64,000 bases of DNA from Paenibacillus silvae (GCF_014639235.1 NZ_BMFU01000011.1:62001-126000); one strand, 5' to 3'; counted from the stretch's first letter, positions 27,293-36,289 are shown. Translations and numbers: made by a program. Notes: generated by a model from the letters alone, not told the origin.

Positions 27293-27454
27293 CTATTTTC
27301 TTCTCTCTCCCGACATATCTACACACTCGACCTCAAAACCAAGGTCAAGCACGACCGAAACCTCAATTGTTTCCTTTAGAACCTTATTTTTGAAATCAGG
27401 GCCATCCTTCGTAAAAGTCGTAAACGGCGCAAAGTGTTGAAAACAAAGGATTTC
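27293..27454 (-). pseudogene. Orphan reading-frame tail after rlmD (about 50 codons, no start)
   Basis: Immediately after the rlmD stop, in another frame, is a protein-like stretch (...FTTFTKDGPDFKNKVLKE, then VSVVLDLGFEVECVD...) ending at TAG 27293. No start codon with a ribosome binding site was found; the frame runs back into rlmD. It may be the 3' remnant of a gene cut by an integration or deletion event, or simply a chance open frame. No family was recognised. Confidence 0.25.
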
Positions 27455-29097
27455 TAGGTATCTTTGCGTTGCATTCCTATTACTACCTCCACATGCACCG
27501 TATGCGGGAACATATCCACCGGCGTTACCTCCACCGTACGATAGCCGCCGTCCTCCAGAACTCTTAAATCACGCGCCAAGGTGCTTGGGTTGCAGCTGAC
27601 ATAGACTACGCGTTCCGGTTTCATCTCCAGGATCGTGTCGAGTAGACGCGGGTCGCAGCCTTTGCGCGGTGGGTCAACAACGATGACGTCTGCTTCGATG
27701 CCTTGTTCTTTCCAGCGCGGAATGACGTCCTCGGAGGCGCCGACTTCGAATTTGACGTTACGCATCTCGTTTAGCAGCGCATTACTTCGGGCATCCTCAA
27801 TGGCTTCGGGCACAATCTCTACCCCATACACTTGATCCGCATGCTGCGCCAGGAAAAGAGAGATCGTTCCGATGCCGCAGTATGCATCAATAACCGTTTC
27901 TTTGCCGCTCAGTCCGGCGTATTCTACCGTTTTGCCATACAGCACTTCGGTCTGCACCGGATTGACCTGATAGAACGAACGCGGAGAGATTGCAAATTGC
28001 ACATCGCCGATATAATCATAGATGACATCACGTCCCCACAGGACACGGGTTTCCTCGCCGAAAATAACGTTTGTCTGCTTTTTGTTCACGTTCTGACAAA
28101 TGCTCACCACTTGCGGAATCGCTTCGCGGATGCTGCCGATCCATTCGTCTTGATGTGGAATATCCCGACCGTTCGTGACCAGCACCAGCATCATCTCGCC
28201 TGTACGGAACGCCTTTTTTACCACGACATGACGCAGTAACCCCCGGCCTGTTTCCTCGTTGTATGCACTAATGCCAAGATGGCTGCCGATCTCCTTCACC
28301 TTGGCCACGACTTCATCGTTGTGCTCGTGCTGAATAAGACAGGTATCCATGTCGATGATCCGATGGCTTCCTTTTGCATAAAAACCACCAACCAAACCGC
28401 CTTCAGCTGCGCCAATCGGCACTTGTGCCTTGTTCCGGTAACGCCACGGCTCGTCCATGCCCATCGTTGGCAGTACACGAATTGCGTGTTCTGTGTCTTT
28501 TTCGTTCATGACACCTTCAAGTCGCAGACGCATTCGATTACTCTCGTTGGTTTGTTCTTCTATTCGTTCATCAAATGGAGATTGTTCAGGCTCGATTACT
28601 TGAGTCTCATCCTCCACCAACACGTTCAGCTTCCCGATGCGCTGCAGATTATCGATCACCAGCTGACGTTTCCACGCCAGTTGACCAGCGTAGCTCATAT
28701 GTTGAATCTGGCATCCACCACATTGATCATAGATCGGACATGGCGCGGATACGCGATCCGGGCTGGCTTTGACGATTTCCAGCAGCTTGGCGTAGCCGTA
28801 TTGCTTTTTCGTTTTCATCACGCGCACGCGCACGGTTTCACCCGGAAGAGCACCCTGCACAAATAATGTATAGCCATTCGCGCGGCCTACGCCCTCGCCG
28901 TCATGATTCATGCCGATGATATCAATGACGGTTTCTTCATTTTTACTGACGGGCAATCCTTCGATTGATGCTGCTGATTCACGCGGTCTTGATTGGTTTG
29001 ATTGACTTTGACTTGGCTGACGGGACGCTGAAGCTTTCCCCTTCCCTTGAGGAGCAGCCGAATTCCGGCGGTTTTTTCCACGACCGCTGCGGTTCAT
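27454..29097 (-). CDS. rlmD: 23S rRNA (uracil-C5)-methyltransferase, RlmD/RumA family (547 aa)
   Basis: A basic, disordered N-terminal tail (~1-50) precedes a TRAM domain. Cysteines of a [4Fe-4S] cluster follow (CPIYDQCGGCQIQH), then the SAM-binding DAYCGIGTISLFLA and the catalytic SCNPSTLARD near the C-terminus. The enzyme methylates a uridine in 23S rRNA with SAM. An acidic insertion (~155-200, EDETQVIEPEQSPFDERIEE...) makes it longer than most homologues. ATG 29097 is used; TTG 29106 is a close alternative. The 3' end of rumA/rlmD is an established ICE integration hotspot in streptococci, and here the foreign-looking DNA begins just past it. Confidence 0.92.
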   Translation of the reverse strand: MNRSGRGKNRRNSAAPQGKGKASASRQPSQSQSNQSRPRESAASIEGLPVSKNEETVIDIIGMNHDGEGVGRANGYTLFVQGALPGETVRVRVMKTKKQYGYAKLLEIVKASPDRVSAPCPIYDQCGGCQIQHMSYAGQLAWKRQLVIDNLQRIGKLNVLVEDETQVIEPEQSPFDERIEEQTNESNRMRLRLEGVMNEKDTEHAIRVLPTMGMDEPWRYRNKAQVPIGAAEGGLVGGFYAKGSHRIIDMDTCLIQHEHNDEVVAKVKEIGSHLGISAYNEETGRGLLRHVVVKKAFRTGEMMLVLVTNGRDIPHQDEWIGSIREAIPQVVSICQNVNKKQTNVIFGEETRVLWGRDVIYDYIGDVQFAISPRSFYQVNPVQTEVLYGKTVEYAGLSGKETVIDAYCGIGTISLFLAQHADQVYGVEIVPEAIEDARSNALLNEMRNVKFEVGASEDVIPRWKEQGIEADVIVVDPPRKGCDPRLLDTILEMKPERVVYVSCNPSTLARDLRVLEDGGYRTVEVTPVDMFPHTVHVEVVIGMQRKDT

Positions 29098-29237
29098 ATT
29101 AGACAACGCACATTCACTTCTTTCTTATATAGTACACCGCCTTCAAAGGCAGTGGTTAAATCCAGCGATAAGTCGCATTTTGCGTCACCCAGCGACAATG
29201 TTTGTAATTTTTGAAAGGATGAGCACCGCTCGCTTAT

Positions 29238-29450
29238 GCTCGCTGAATTCTAACGAATCCTGGGAACCTTATTCACGCCAAAAATAACGTTCTAAAATTC
29301 TAACGAATCTCAGAGACGTTATTTCAATGTAAAATCGAGTTTATCGGCCATTTTGAGTCATTTCACCTAAAATAGCGTCTCACCGAATCGTTAGAATTCC
29401 AAATGTACTGATTTCTCCAAAATAAGACTTCCTGAAATCGTTAGCACGAA
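29238..29450. repeat. Palindromic CTAACGA/CGTTATTT repeat cluster, copy 1
   Basis: Half-units of the form TCTAACGAATC...GACGTTATTT alternate with the reverse form AAATAGCGTCTC...GAATCGTTAGAA, giving stem-loop potential. A similar cluster occurs at 51485-51700, and one half-unit lies at 27280-27302. Confidence 0.7.
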
Positions 29451-29581
29451 AGGCACCAATTCCGGCTTACCAAGCGACTCCCACAACAGCAGTGCTCCTA
29501 TATATACTATCGAGCTCTACACATACACTCGCACTCGCAGACATACTCACGAATCTTACATATATACTTGCACTCTCACGT

Positions 29582-29899
29582 ATAAACTTGCGCTCCACAT
29601 CTCACATTTACTCTTACACAACAGTCTGCTCTTAAAGCAGTACTCACGTACTCTTACATATACTATTGCGCCTCTTAGAAATACTGTCGCACTCTTACAG
29701 ATACTTTCGTATTCTTACCTTCTCATATATCCACACACACTCTTACACATATTATTGCACTCTTGCTTCCTGTACTCTCGCACCCTTCATGTAAACTTGC
29801 GCCCTACATCTCACATTTAATCTTGCACAACAGTCCGCTCTTAAAGCAGTACTCACGTACTCTACATAATACTATTGCGCCTCTTGGAAATACTGTCGG
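29582..29899. repeat. Degenerate direct repeat of about 109 bp
   Basis: The segment 29582-29690 recurs at 29791-29899 with an offset near 209 bp. Shared words include CATCTCACATTTA, CTCTTAAAGCAGTACTCACG and TACTATTGCGCCTCTT. Both lie in the low-complexity tract and probably arose by local duplication. Confidence 0.7.
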
Positions 29900-30238
29900 G
29901 CTATTACATTTACTCTCGCATTCATACTTTCTTACATATACTCTTGCATTCACGCACTTTTACATCCTATATCCATGCGCTATTCAGCCTAACACGCTCC
30001 TACACAATTCTATATCCCTATGCGCATGTACTCACTCAGTCTTACACTCGCGCGCACATTCACTAATACACTCCCGCACTCATGCACAACTCACAACTGA
30101 TCAACTCAAGCCACATGACTAGTTAGCATCATGAGCCCAACTCAAGATCATACCGCACCAAACGGATCATAAGAATGTATCAGACTCAGCCCATCAGACC
30201 AATTCCACCACACCGCCCCACCCAGGGGAGGCTTCGTT

Positions 30239-31123
30239 TTACCGATGGAACAGCTGCAGATGATGCTTGAGATTCGTAAACGTTGCCGGCAGTGATCCGC
30301 CCAGCTCTCCGTCCAGATTCAGCAGCACATGTCCTGGTGAGGTCACTTCCATATGATCGGTCTGGAAATGCAAAACCTTCTTGTCATTCAGATGCTCCCC
30401 ACGCAGCGCCAGCGTAACGAGACGGATCATGTCGGCCAGGTTACACTTGCGCACTGCAATCACATCGAGCATCCCGTCATCAATGGTTGCACCGGGAGCA
30501 AGCTTCTCGAAGCCGCCGACGGAATTGGTATTGGCAATGAGGAACAGCATGAATTCATCATGAATTTCTTCCTGTCCGTTCGCACGAATGATCAGCTCCT
30601 GTGGGGACAGGTTCGACATCTTTTCGATGCCCTTCATATAATAGGCCAGCTGCCCGATCATCGTTTTCAGACGACTCGGCACTTCATAGGTTAACTCGGT
30701 TAACGACCCGCCACCTGCAATATTAATAAAATATTTATCATTGGCCTTGCCCAGATCAAGCGGACGTGTCTGCTGATGAATGACCAGATCCACGTAATCT
30801 TCCCATTGTCTTGGAATACCAAGCGCACGCGCAAAATCATTCGTCGTTCCCAGAGGAAATACACCCAGCGGCGGACGGTTCTCCCGTTCAGCCATGCCGT
30901 TAATGACCTCATACAACGTGCCGTCGCCGCCTGCCGCAATAATCATGTCATATCCGCGTTCAATGGCCAGCTCCGCTTCCCGGGTTGCATCCCCTTCACC
31001 CGTTGTTGCATGACAGGAAGCCTCAATACCGCCTTGATCCAGACGCTGCAAAATATCTGCCAGACGTTTCTTCATTTCTTCCCGGCCGGAGGTCGGATTA
31101 TATATTAATCGAGCTCTTTTCAT
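30239..31123 (-). CDS. dgkB: Diacylglycerol kinase family lipid kinase (294 aa)
   Basis: The catalytic-domain hallmark GGDGT lies at residues 65-69, preceded by the phosphate-binding YNPTSGREE and followed by GVFPLGTTNDFARAL. These are the three conserved blocks of the DgkB/YegS family. The enzyme uses ATP to phosphorylate diacylglycerol at the membrane, recycling it into phospholipid and lipoteichoic acid metabolism. ATG 31123 is used with AGGTGG upstream; the longer start at 31135 adds four residues. It stands alone between the repeat-rich gap and the NLP gene. YegS-type substrate preference cannot be excluded. Confidence 0.9.
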   Translation of the reverse strand: MKRARLIYNPTSGREEMKKRLADILQRLDQGGIEASCHATTGEGDATREAELAIERGYDMIIAAGGDGTLYEVINGMAERENRPPLGVFPLGTTNDFARALGIPRQWEDYVDLVIHQQTRPLDLGKANDKYFINIAGGGSLTELTYEVPSRLKTMIGQLAYYMKGIEKMSNLSPQELIIRANGQEEIHDEFMLFLIANTNSVGGFEKLAPGATIDDGMLDVIAVRKCNLADMIRLVTLALRGEHLNDKKVLHFQTDHMEVTSPGHVLLNLDGELGGSLPATFTNLKHHLQLFHR

Positions 31124-31573
31124 CTGATACGCCACCTATTCCACATTATCCATGAGTCGGAACGACCTCATCCGCTTTGTTTACTTTTCAGTAAAGGCCG
31201 CCATTTAACACAACATTAAACTTCAATTCATCCCGCCCAAACAATACGTTCCACATTCATATCTATGCCAAAGGAATTTCGTCTCATTCCTTAGACCGCT
31301 GCTTCTATCATATCACCAAACGTAAAGATGTCCTAGCCTGTAATCCACAACTCGTTTTTGCAAAATAACCCGCTATCCTTCCATTCTGCCCGCCTGAACA
31401 CGAATTAATCTCTCCTACCCTTTCAGGCATCCTTTGATGATGACATAAATATACCGCAAATTTACAAATCTCAATATAAAAATATAAATATAATCAATAT
31501 TTTTCCAGTAAGATGTGAGTACATGCCTCATACATAACAACCAGCACGCCAATATGTCGCAAAGGAGAATTGC
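31124..31573. other. Intergenic region with AT-rich upstream sequence of the NLP gene
   Basis: The part nearest the NLP gene (31435-31510) is very AT-rich (TATAAAAATATAAATATAATC) and probably holds its promoter, but no single -35/-10 pair is clear. AAAGGAG precedes the start at 31574. Nothing else was recognised. Confidence 0.4.
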
Positions 31574-32302
31574 ATGATGAACAAAACGAAGAAACTTGTA
31601 CTGATGCTCATGGTCACCCTCCTCGCCTGTATGCCTCTGGTTACTACCGCCGATGCGGCCGTGATCAACCATGATCAGGTCGTCGGCTTTCAGGAGGTCA
31701 CACCCGTGACCGCTACACAGATTACGGCGAAACGTTTCCAGCCGTTTCTAAAGGTCTACCATGGATGCGTGCCTTTCCCCGCTGTAGATGCACAGGGCAA
31801 CACCAGTGCCGGCTTGGCAACATCAGGATCACACAATGGCGGCTGCAGCTCCAATCTGGGCCAGGTCTACTCCCGCTCAGCTTGGCATAATGGAGTGTGG
31901 GCGATCATGTACGCATGGTATTTTCCGAAAGACAATCCATCTCCCGGATTCGGACATCGTCATGATTGGGAAGGCATTGTCGTTTGGGTAGACAATCCCG
32001 CTGTAGCCAATCCGAAAGTGCTCTCCGTCGCCTATTCCGGCCACGGCCAGTTCACGAACGTAGCTCCAAGCTCAAGCAATATGCAGGGGGATCATCCGAA
32101 AATCTCCTACAACAGCACCTGGCCGCTTAACCATGAGCTCGGTGTAACCAATGTGGTCGGAGGAACTCAGCCGCTGATCGGTTGGGATGATCTGACTTCG
32201 GCCGCACGCAATGCACTGAATACAACGGACTTTGGCAGTGCCAATGTACCATTTAACGATAACAACTTTACGAACAACCTGAATAAGGCTTGGTTTAGAT
32301 AA
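31574..32302 (+). CDS. Secreted NPP1/NLP family necrosis-inducing-like protein (242 aa)
   Basis: A signal peptide (KTKK, hydrophobic core, cleavage near ADAA|V at ~29) leads into an NLP domain with the family-defining GHRHDWE heptapeptide at ~127-133. Two cysteines (GCVPF and GGCSS) match the disulphide of type 1 NLPs. NLPs bind plant sphingolipids, and their His/Asp/Glu motif coordinates the metal needed for membrane damage; they are known in oomycetes, fungi and some bacteria including Pectobacterium and Bacillus. The ribosome binding site AAAGGAG is 6 nt upstream. The gene is monocistronic, with a strong terminator 160 nt downstream. Activity on plants is inferred from the family only. Confidence 0.93.
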   Translation: MMNKTKKLVLMLMVTLLACMPLVTTADAAVINHDQVVGFQEVTPVTATQITAKRFQPFLKVYHGCVPFPAVDAQGNTSAGLATSGSHNGGCSSNLGQVYSRSAWHNGVWAIMYAWYFPKDNPSPGFGHRHDWEGIVVWVDNPAVANPKVLSVAYSGHGQFTNVAPSSSNMQGDHPKISYNSTWPLNHELGVTNVVGGTQPLIGWDDLTSAARNALNTTDFGSANVPFNDNNFTNNLNKAWFR

Positions 32303-32460
32303 TTCATTGTTTATTCTTGATCTGAACCAAAGACTTTACACGGCCCGCTTCAATGGCGAATAACCTTGAGAGCCGCTGTTATCCCAAGATTTTATCCGAA
32401 TCCCTTTCCTATCTTAACTGCTTACTGACTAAGCTTTGCCTAACTAAAAATCCGAGCCAA

Positions 32461-32486
32461 AAAACCACGTCCTCGGACGTGGTTTT
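32461..32486. terminator. Bidirectional terminator between the NLP gene and cbiX
   Basis: A perfect 12-bp stem, AAAACCACGTCC-tc-GGACGTGGTTTT, reads as a terminator on both strands between two convergent genes. Confidence 0.9.
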
Positions 32487-32542
32487 CATTATGCTGACTG
32501 GATGCCTTACAATTAAAATTAAAAGCCATTGCCGTGCATTCC

Positions 32543-33322
32543 TTAATCCTGAGCACTATTACACTGGTCCAGCAAATACTGAATTTGCCGTTCCAGCCAC
32601 TGACCAAGCAGCGGATGAGGTAACAACGTTTCCCCACTATATGCATAGTCCAGACCTTGAAGCCGATCCGTAATGACATGACGCGTGAAATAACCGGCGC
32701 TCAGAAACAGCGGTGCCACAATTACACGGCTTCCACGCTCTTCGCTCCAGTATTTCGCCTTGTCATGCACACTCTCGGGATTAAGCAGCGCGTAATCTGT
32801 ATGAGCTACACCGCTAATATCTTGCACGCGTCGAGCAAGAGAAGCTATGCCGGCTTCCCAGCGCTGGCGAAATCCGTCATGGATGCTTCCATGTCCAATG
32901 AGCAGGATGGTCTCCTGTTCGGGCTGCTGTGACAGTGACTGGACCTTGTCCCACACCATTACCGCAATATCAGGATCATCATCCACCGGATAACCAAAAT
33001 GAACCCGGGCCTTCACCTCAAATGGTTCGAGATCAGTTTCCCGTTCTGGGGCTTCCTTGGCTCCAATCGCGTATTCAATCTCATCCACATGTGTGCTTCC
33101 AGACGAAACAAAGAGAGGTACAACGAGCAGATCCGTTACACCTTGAGCTTCCAGCCGGTTGATACCGTCCTGAATTAAACGTCCATTCACGAGTTCCAGA
33201 AATCCAGCTTCAACAGGCAGCGGCTCGGGCAGATTCAGCCGGGAAATCGCGTCATCGACGGATTCAACCCAGGTCTTCTCCTGAGAACCGTGACTAATGA
33301 TGAGTACACCCGGCTTCTTCAT
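32543..33322 (-). CDS. CbiX/SirB-type sirohydrochlorin chelatase (259 aa)
   Basis: Two homologous halves are visible, each starting with a metal-binding motif: LIISHGSQEK at ~8 and LLIGHGSIHDG at ~143. This is typical of the long CbiX/SirB chelatases, which insert Fe2+ or Co2+ into sirohydrochlorin for sirohaem or cobalamin. No other tetrapyrrole gene is nearby, so the metal cannot be told from context. ATG 33322 lies 3 nt after the yerC stop, so the two genes form an operon. The C-terminal half also has YFTRHVITDR with a further conserved His. Confidence 0.88.
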   Translation of the reverse strand: MKKPGVLIISHGSQEKTWVESVDDAISRLNLPEPLPVEAGFLELVNGRLIQDGINRLEAQGVTDLLVVPLFVSSGSTHVDEIEYAIGAKEAPERETDLEPFEVKARVHFGYPVDDDPDIAVMVWDKVQSLSQQPEQETILLIGHGSIHDGFRQRWEAGIASLARRVQDISGVAHTDYALLNPESVHDKAKYWSEERGSRVIVAPLFLSAGYFTRHVITDRLQGLDYAYSGETLLPHPLLGQWLERQIQYLLDQCNSAQD

Positions 33323-33325
33323 AAA

Positions 33326-33616
33326 TTAGCGCCCCAGGCGTTCCAGCGTCATTTTATAACCATCATTGCCGTAATTCAGACAACGCTTCACACGCGAGAT
33401 TGTAGCTGTGCTCGCGCCAGTCTCCGCCTCAATCTGGTTATATGTATTGCCTTTACCAAGCATACGTGCCACTTCCAGACGCTGGGACATGGATTGAATC
33501 TCGTTTACGGTGCAGAGGTCATCAAAAAAGACATAACACTCCTCAATATCCTTCAGTGTCAGGATGGCCTCGAATAGTTGTTCTATACTTTTATCATTTA
33601 GCTTTTTCAGCTGCAT
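33326..33616 (-). CDS. yerC: YerC/YecD-type TrpR-like DNA-binding protein (96 aa)
   Basis: The protein is a short all-helical TrpR-superfamily regulator. The helix-turn-helix reads YNQIEAETGASTATISRVKRCL, preceded by the YerC core FFDDLCTVNEIQSMSQRLEVA. Full length agrees with the family (about 100 aa). Its ligand and targets are not established in this family. It is the promoter-proximal gene of a two-gene unit with the chelatase. AGGGGATG lies upstream of the ATG. Confidence 0.92.
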   Translation of the reverse strand: MQLKKLNDKSIEQLFEAILTLKDIEECYVFFDDLCTVNEIQSMSQRLEVARMLGKGNTYNQIEAETGASTATISRVKRCLNYGNDGYKMTLERLGR

Positions 33617-34114
33617 TTATTTATCATCCCCTAGCGGTTACTGTGTACCTACATTGTACCTACCCTGAGTTGGTATTTCAAGCGTTAACGATTTCACGCA
33701 CTACAGAATAAAAACACATGTTAACGCTTACAAATAGGATCATTGTCCTCCCCTCATGGACATTACCCCTAAATATCGCAGTTTATCCCCATTTATAGGG
33801 AACCATATCCGATTAATCTTCTAGGATTTTATGAAACTTAATTGTGACGAATTTGTGTCAAAATTTTATTTTTCTTCCTCAAGTTACATCCCCGCTCCTC
33901 ACACCTCCTCTGCGCCCAAATCCGCAAATATCCCGTTTCCCGTGACACTCGCCTACGCCGCCTCTCCGCGAATGACATACAGTATATCAAAAGGGAGTTC
34001 CACCTTGCTTGTTGTTTCCTTATTTCACTCCAATGATATCTTGGTAAAAATCCATTCCGGGATCCTCGGTGGAACGCAATTCCGAAATCCAATATAGAAG
34101 GAACGTGATCGTTC
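33617..34114. other. Intergenic region between yerC and the YqfQ-like gene
   Basis: Two features are visible. TGTACCTAC is directly repeated (33645-33664) just upstream of yerC. A perfect 10-bp inverted repeat, AAGCGTTAAC (33680-33689) and GTTAACGCTT (33720-33729), could be an operator pair or a loop. The rest shows nothing recognisable. Confidence 0.45.
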
Positions 34115-34744
34115 ATGCCACAGCATTATTACCATCGTCAACCGGGAACACGGCCGCGGCCGGCTCCTCCTGGTCATCGGCAGGCCCATACATCGGTCTA
34201 TGTACCTTATGGTGTCCCGCGTTCTCTGAATGAAGCCCAGATTCAGCCGATGTATCCTGGGGTTGATCCGCATTATCCGGGTTTCGCTGAAGTCGAAGCA
34301 TCCGGTCTTGTGCCTTACGGGCAAGGTGCACCTGGTGGAGGCTTTCTGGGAGGCAGCACTCCAGTTACCCCTGTTGTTCCAGCCCAGACACCCGCATCTT
34401 CAGGTAGTTCAGGCTTTTCCCTCGCGAATCTGGGGGAGCTCAAAGGCATGATTGACCGCTTCGGCGGTATTGACGGCATTATGAACGGTGTAGCCAAGAT
34501 GCAGAAGGTCGTTGGCGGCATTCAGCAGATGGCACCGATGATGAAGCTTGTCATGGGCATTCTGCCTTTTGGCAAAAATAAAAATAGCAGCAGTGAAGCA
34601 GACGCTGATTTCGAGGAATATTCCAAGCCTCGCCCGCGCAAGCGCCGCAAACAAACGAACGGCAAGCAGCGCAAACGCAACTCTTCTCCGGTACGCCGCA
34701 AAAACTCAACTGCAAAACCGCGCCCCAAAAGACGCAAAAGCTAG
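34115..34744 (+). CDS. YqfQ/VrrA-like protein (209 aa)
   Basis: A His/Pro/Tyr-rich N-terminus is followed by a Gly/Met-rich helical core (MIDRFGGIDGIMNGVAKMQK, then QQMAPMMKLVMGILPF) and a very basic Lys/Arg tail. That order matches YqfQ/VrrA family proteins of spore-forming Firmicutes, whose role is unclear. The first ~60 residues look disordered and the last ~50 could bind nucleic acid or polyanion (inference). A terminator follows directly. Confidence 0.75.
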   Translation: MPQHYYHRQPGTRPRPAPPGHRQAHTSVYVPYGVPRSLNEAQIQPMYPGVDPHYPGFAEVEASGLVPYGQGAPGGGFLGGSTPVTPVVPAQTPASSGSSGFSLANLGELKGMIDRFGGIDGIMNGVAKMQKVVGGIQQMAPMMKLVMGILPFGKNKNSSSEADADFEEYSKPRPRKRRKQTNGKQRKRNSSPVRRKNSTAKPRPKRRKS

Positions 34745-34749
34745 TTCCC

Positions 34750-34796
34750 TTCAGACACCCCCTCTGCGAAGGCGGGTGTCTGAATAATTTTTTTCA
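34750..34796 (+). terminator. Terminator of the YqfQ-like gene
   Basis: TTCAGACACCC pairs with GGGTGTCTGAA, followed by TAATTTTTTT. It starts 6 nt after the stop codon. Confidence 0.9.
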
Positions 34797-34847
34797 GAAT
34801 AAATACTAAGAACCTATGTTCCCATGCACAGTAGATGAGGTATAATA

Positions 34848-35036
34848 TATAAGTTGAACTCTTCATTTACACGTTAACGGAGAGGACAGAAAAAACCTGA
34901 AAAAGCGGAGCGGTCGCCTTTATCACCGGATTTTCCCCTTTGGAAAAGGGAATCGAAAAAATCTGGGGATAACCGCTACTCTCCAGGTTATTCTGTCATC
35001 GGAGTGGTCTGTGTAAAATCTTTAGTTCAACTTATA
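34848..35036 (-). repeat. 189-bp inverted-repeat element, copy A
   Basis: The ends are TATAAGTTGAA and TTCAACTTATA. The reverse strand closely matches copies B and C, sharing words such as GACAGAATAACCT, GTTATCCCCAGATTTTTT, AATCCGGTGATAAAGGCGA and TTTTTTCTGTCC. Internal complementarity gives a long imperfect hairpin. It fills the leader region immediately upstream of the AlkD-like gene; a TATAAT lies just before its left end. Confidence 0.85.
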
Positions 35037-35064
35037 CTAGAGAATACATATAAGGAGGCAGACC

Positions 35065-36153
35065 ATGGAACTGTTCAAAGACAAATATACCCCCGCTCTG
35101 GTTGATCGGACCGCTGACCAGCTTCGCCAGTTTTACCCACAGCTGCAGACACAGCAATTTCGTGAGTTAATCTTCGCCGAGGGCTGGGAAACACTCGAAT
35201 TCAAGGCAAGGATTCGCCGCATTACGGAAGCTTTGACTCAGGTGCTTCCAGCAGACTATGAAGAAGCATTACATATTATCGGGCAGGCAGCCCCGCAGCT
35301 GCGAGGTGTTGAGTTTCTTTTCATACCTGACTTCATTGAAGTGAATGGACTTGCGCCAGACAGGTACGAGCTATCCATGAAGTATCTTGCGCTTGTTACA
35401 CCTTATTCCAGCTCGGAGTTTGCGGTGCGCCCCTTTATTCAGCGTTACCCTCTCCAGACGATCAAACAACTGATGGAATGGACGGAAAGCAGTGATGAGC
35501 ATATTCGCAGGTTAGCCAGTGAAGGCAGCCGCCCTCGTTTGCCATGGGGAGCCAAGCTTGGTGAATTTATTGCTGATCCCACGCCGGTGCTTCCCATTTT
35601 GCATGCACTCCGGCAGGACAGCTCTCTGTATGTACGAAAAAGTGTCGCCAATCACCTGAACGATATCTCCAAAGATCATGCCGATCTTGTGCTGGATTTA
35701 GCTCAGTCCTGGCATGGCCAGCATCCGCATACGGACTGGATTATCCGTCATGCGAGTCGTTCACTGCTCAAAAAAGGGCATCCCGCTGCATTAAGCTTGT
35801 TCGGCTACAACAAACAGGAAGCTGTTGATATTGAGAACCTGAAGCTGGAACGGGATACCATTGCGACAGGGGAGGAGCTTCATTTTTCATTCGATGTGGT
35901 CAATACAAGCGGGGAGCCGCAGATGCTGCGGATTGAATATGAGATCGGTTATATGAAGGCTAACGGCAAGCAGGCACCCAAGCGCTTCAAATGCTCTGAC
36001 AGAATGTATGCGGAAGGCCGCACGCAAGTCGCGACCAAGCAATCCTTCAAGCTGATCACTACTCGCAAATTTTACGCGGGACTCCATACGCTCACTATTT
36101 TTGTGAACGGGCAGGAAACGCAAACCGCTTCTTTTGTGCTTGAAGTAGACTAA
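35065..36153 (+). CDS. AlkD-like DNA alkylation repair protein with C-terminal beta-sandwich (362 aa)
   Basis: Residues ~1-255 are HEAT-like helical repeats typical of AlkD-type proteins that excise alkylated bases (VDRTADQLRQFYP..., then PWGAKLGEFIADP, VRKSVANHLNDISK and RHASRSLLKKG). Residues ~262-362 are a beta-rich domain (LKLERDTIATGEELHFSFDV to the end) resembling an Ig/CARDB-type fold, which bacterial AlkD itself lacks. The binding site AAGGAGG is well placed. The gene is monocistronic and preceded by repeat copy A. DNA repair is inferred from the family; the extra domain suggests another partner. Confidence 0.85.
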   Translation: MELFKDKYTPALVDRTADQLRQFYPQLQTQQFRELIFAEGWETLEFKARIRRITEALTQVLPADYEEALHIIGQAAPQLRGVEFLFIPDFIEVNGLAPDRYELSMKYLALVTPYSSSEFAVRPFIQRYPLQTIKQLMEWTESSDEHIRRLASEGSRPRLPWGAKLGEFIADPTPVLPILHALRQDSSLYVRKSVANHLNDISKDHADLVLDLAQSWHGQHPHTDWIIRHASRSLLKKGHPAALSLFGYNKQEAVDIENLKLERDTIATGEELHFSFDVVNTSGEPQMLRIEYEIGYMKANGKQAPKRFKCSDRMYAEGRTQVATKQSFKLITTRKFYAGLHTLTIFVNGQETQTASFVLEVD

Positions 36154-36198
36154 GGCTGCGTTTAAGGCAGAACTGGTCGCATATTTTAATCTTTTTAC

Positions 36199-36246
36199 TT
36201 ATGCACAGTTATGTATCTACGAGAAAACTTATTCACATGTGGATAG
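36199..36246. promoter_or_regulatory. DnaA-box group 1 (three sites in 48 bp)
   Basis: TTATGCACA (36199-36207) and TTATTCACA (36229-36237) on the plus strand and TGTGGATAG (36238-36246, reverse of CTATCCACA) match or nearly match the DnaA box TTATNCACA. Confidence 0.55.
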
Positions 36247-36269
36247 AACAATAAAATGAGACAAGAAGA

Positions 36270-36288
36270 CAGGGGCCACAAGCCCCTG
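36270..36288 (-). terminator. Possible terminator of corA
   Basis: CAGGGGC-ttgtg-GCCCCTG lies directly after the corA stop on the minus strand. The following tract (TCTTCTTGTC) is only moderately T-rich. Confidence 0.5.
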
Positions 36289-36289
36289 C

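Larger units (their letters stand above)
29098..30238. other. 1.1-kb gene-free, repeat-rich interval upstream of rlmD
   Basis: No supportable gene was found. Positions 29238-29450 hold several palindromic CTAACGA...TATTT units. Positions ~29500-30120 are a pyrimidine-rich degenerate repeat of ACTCTTACATATACT-like words on the plus strand. The ORF that can be drawn through it (29763-30122) has Leu/His/Ser/Tyr-rich low-complexity content and no ribosome binding site. Confidence 0.7.

Noticed and set aside
29763..30122. 119-codon plus-strand ORF in the repeat tract
   Set aside because: Composition is dominated by the DNA repeat (Leu, His, Ser, Tyr), there is no ribosome binding site, and the region contains a direct duplication.
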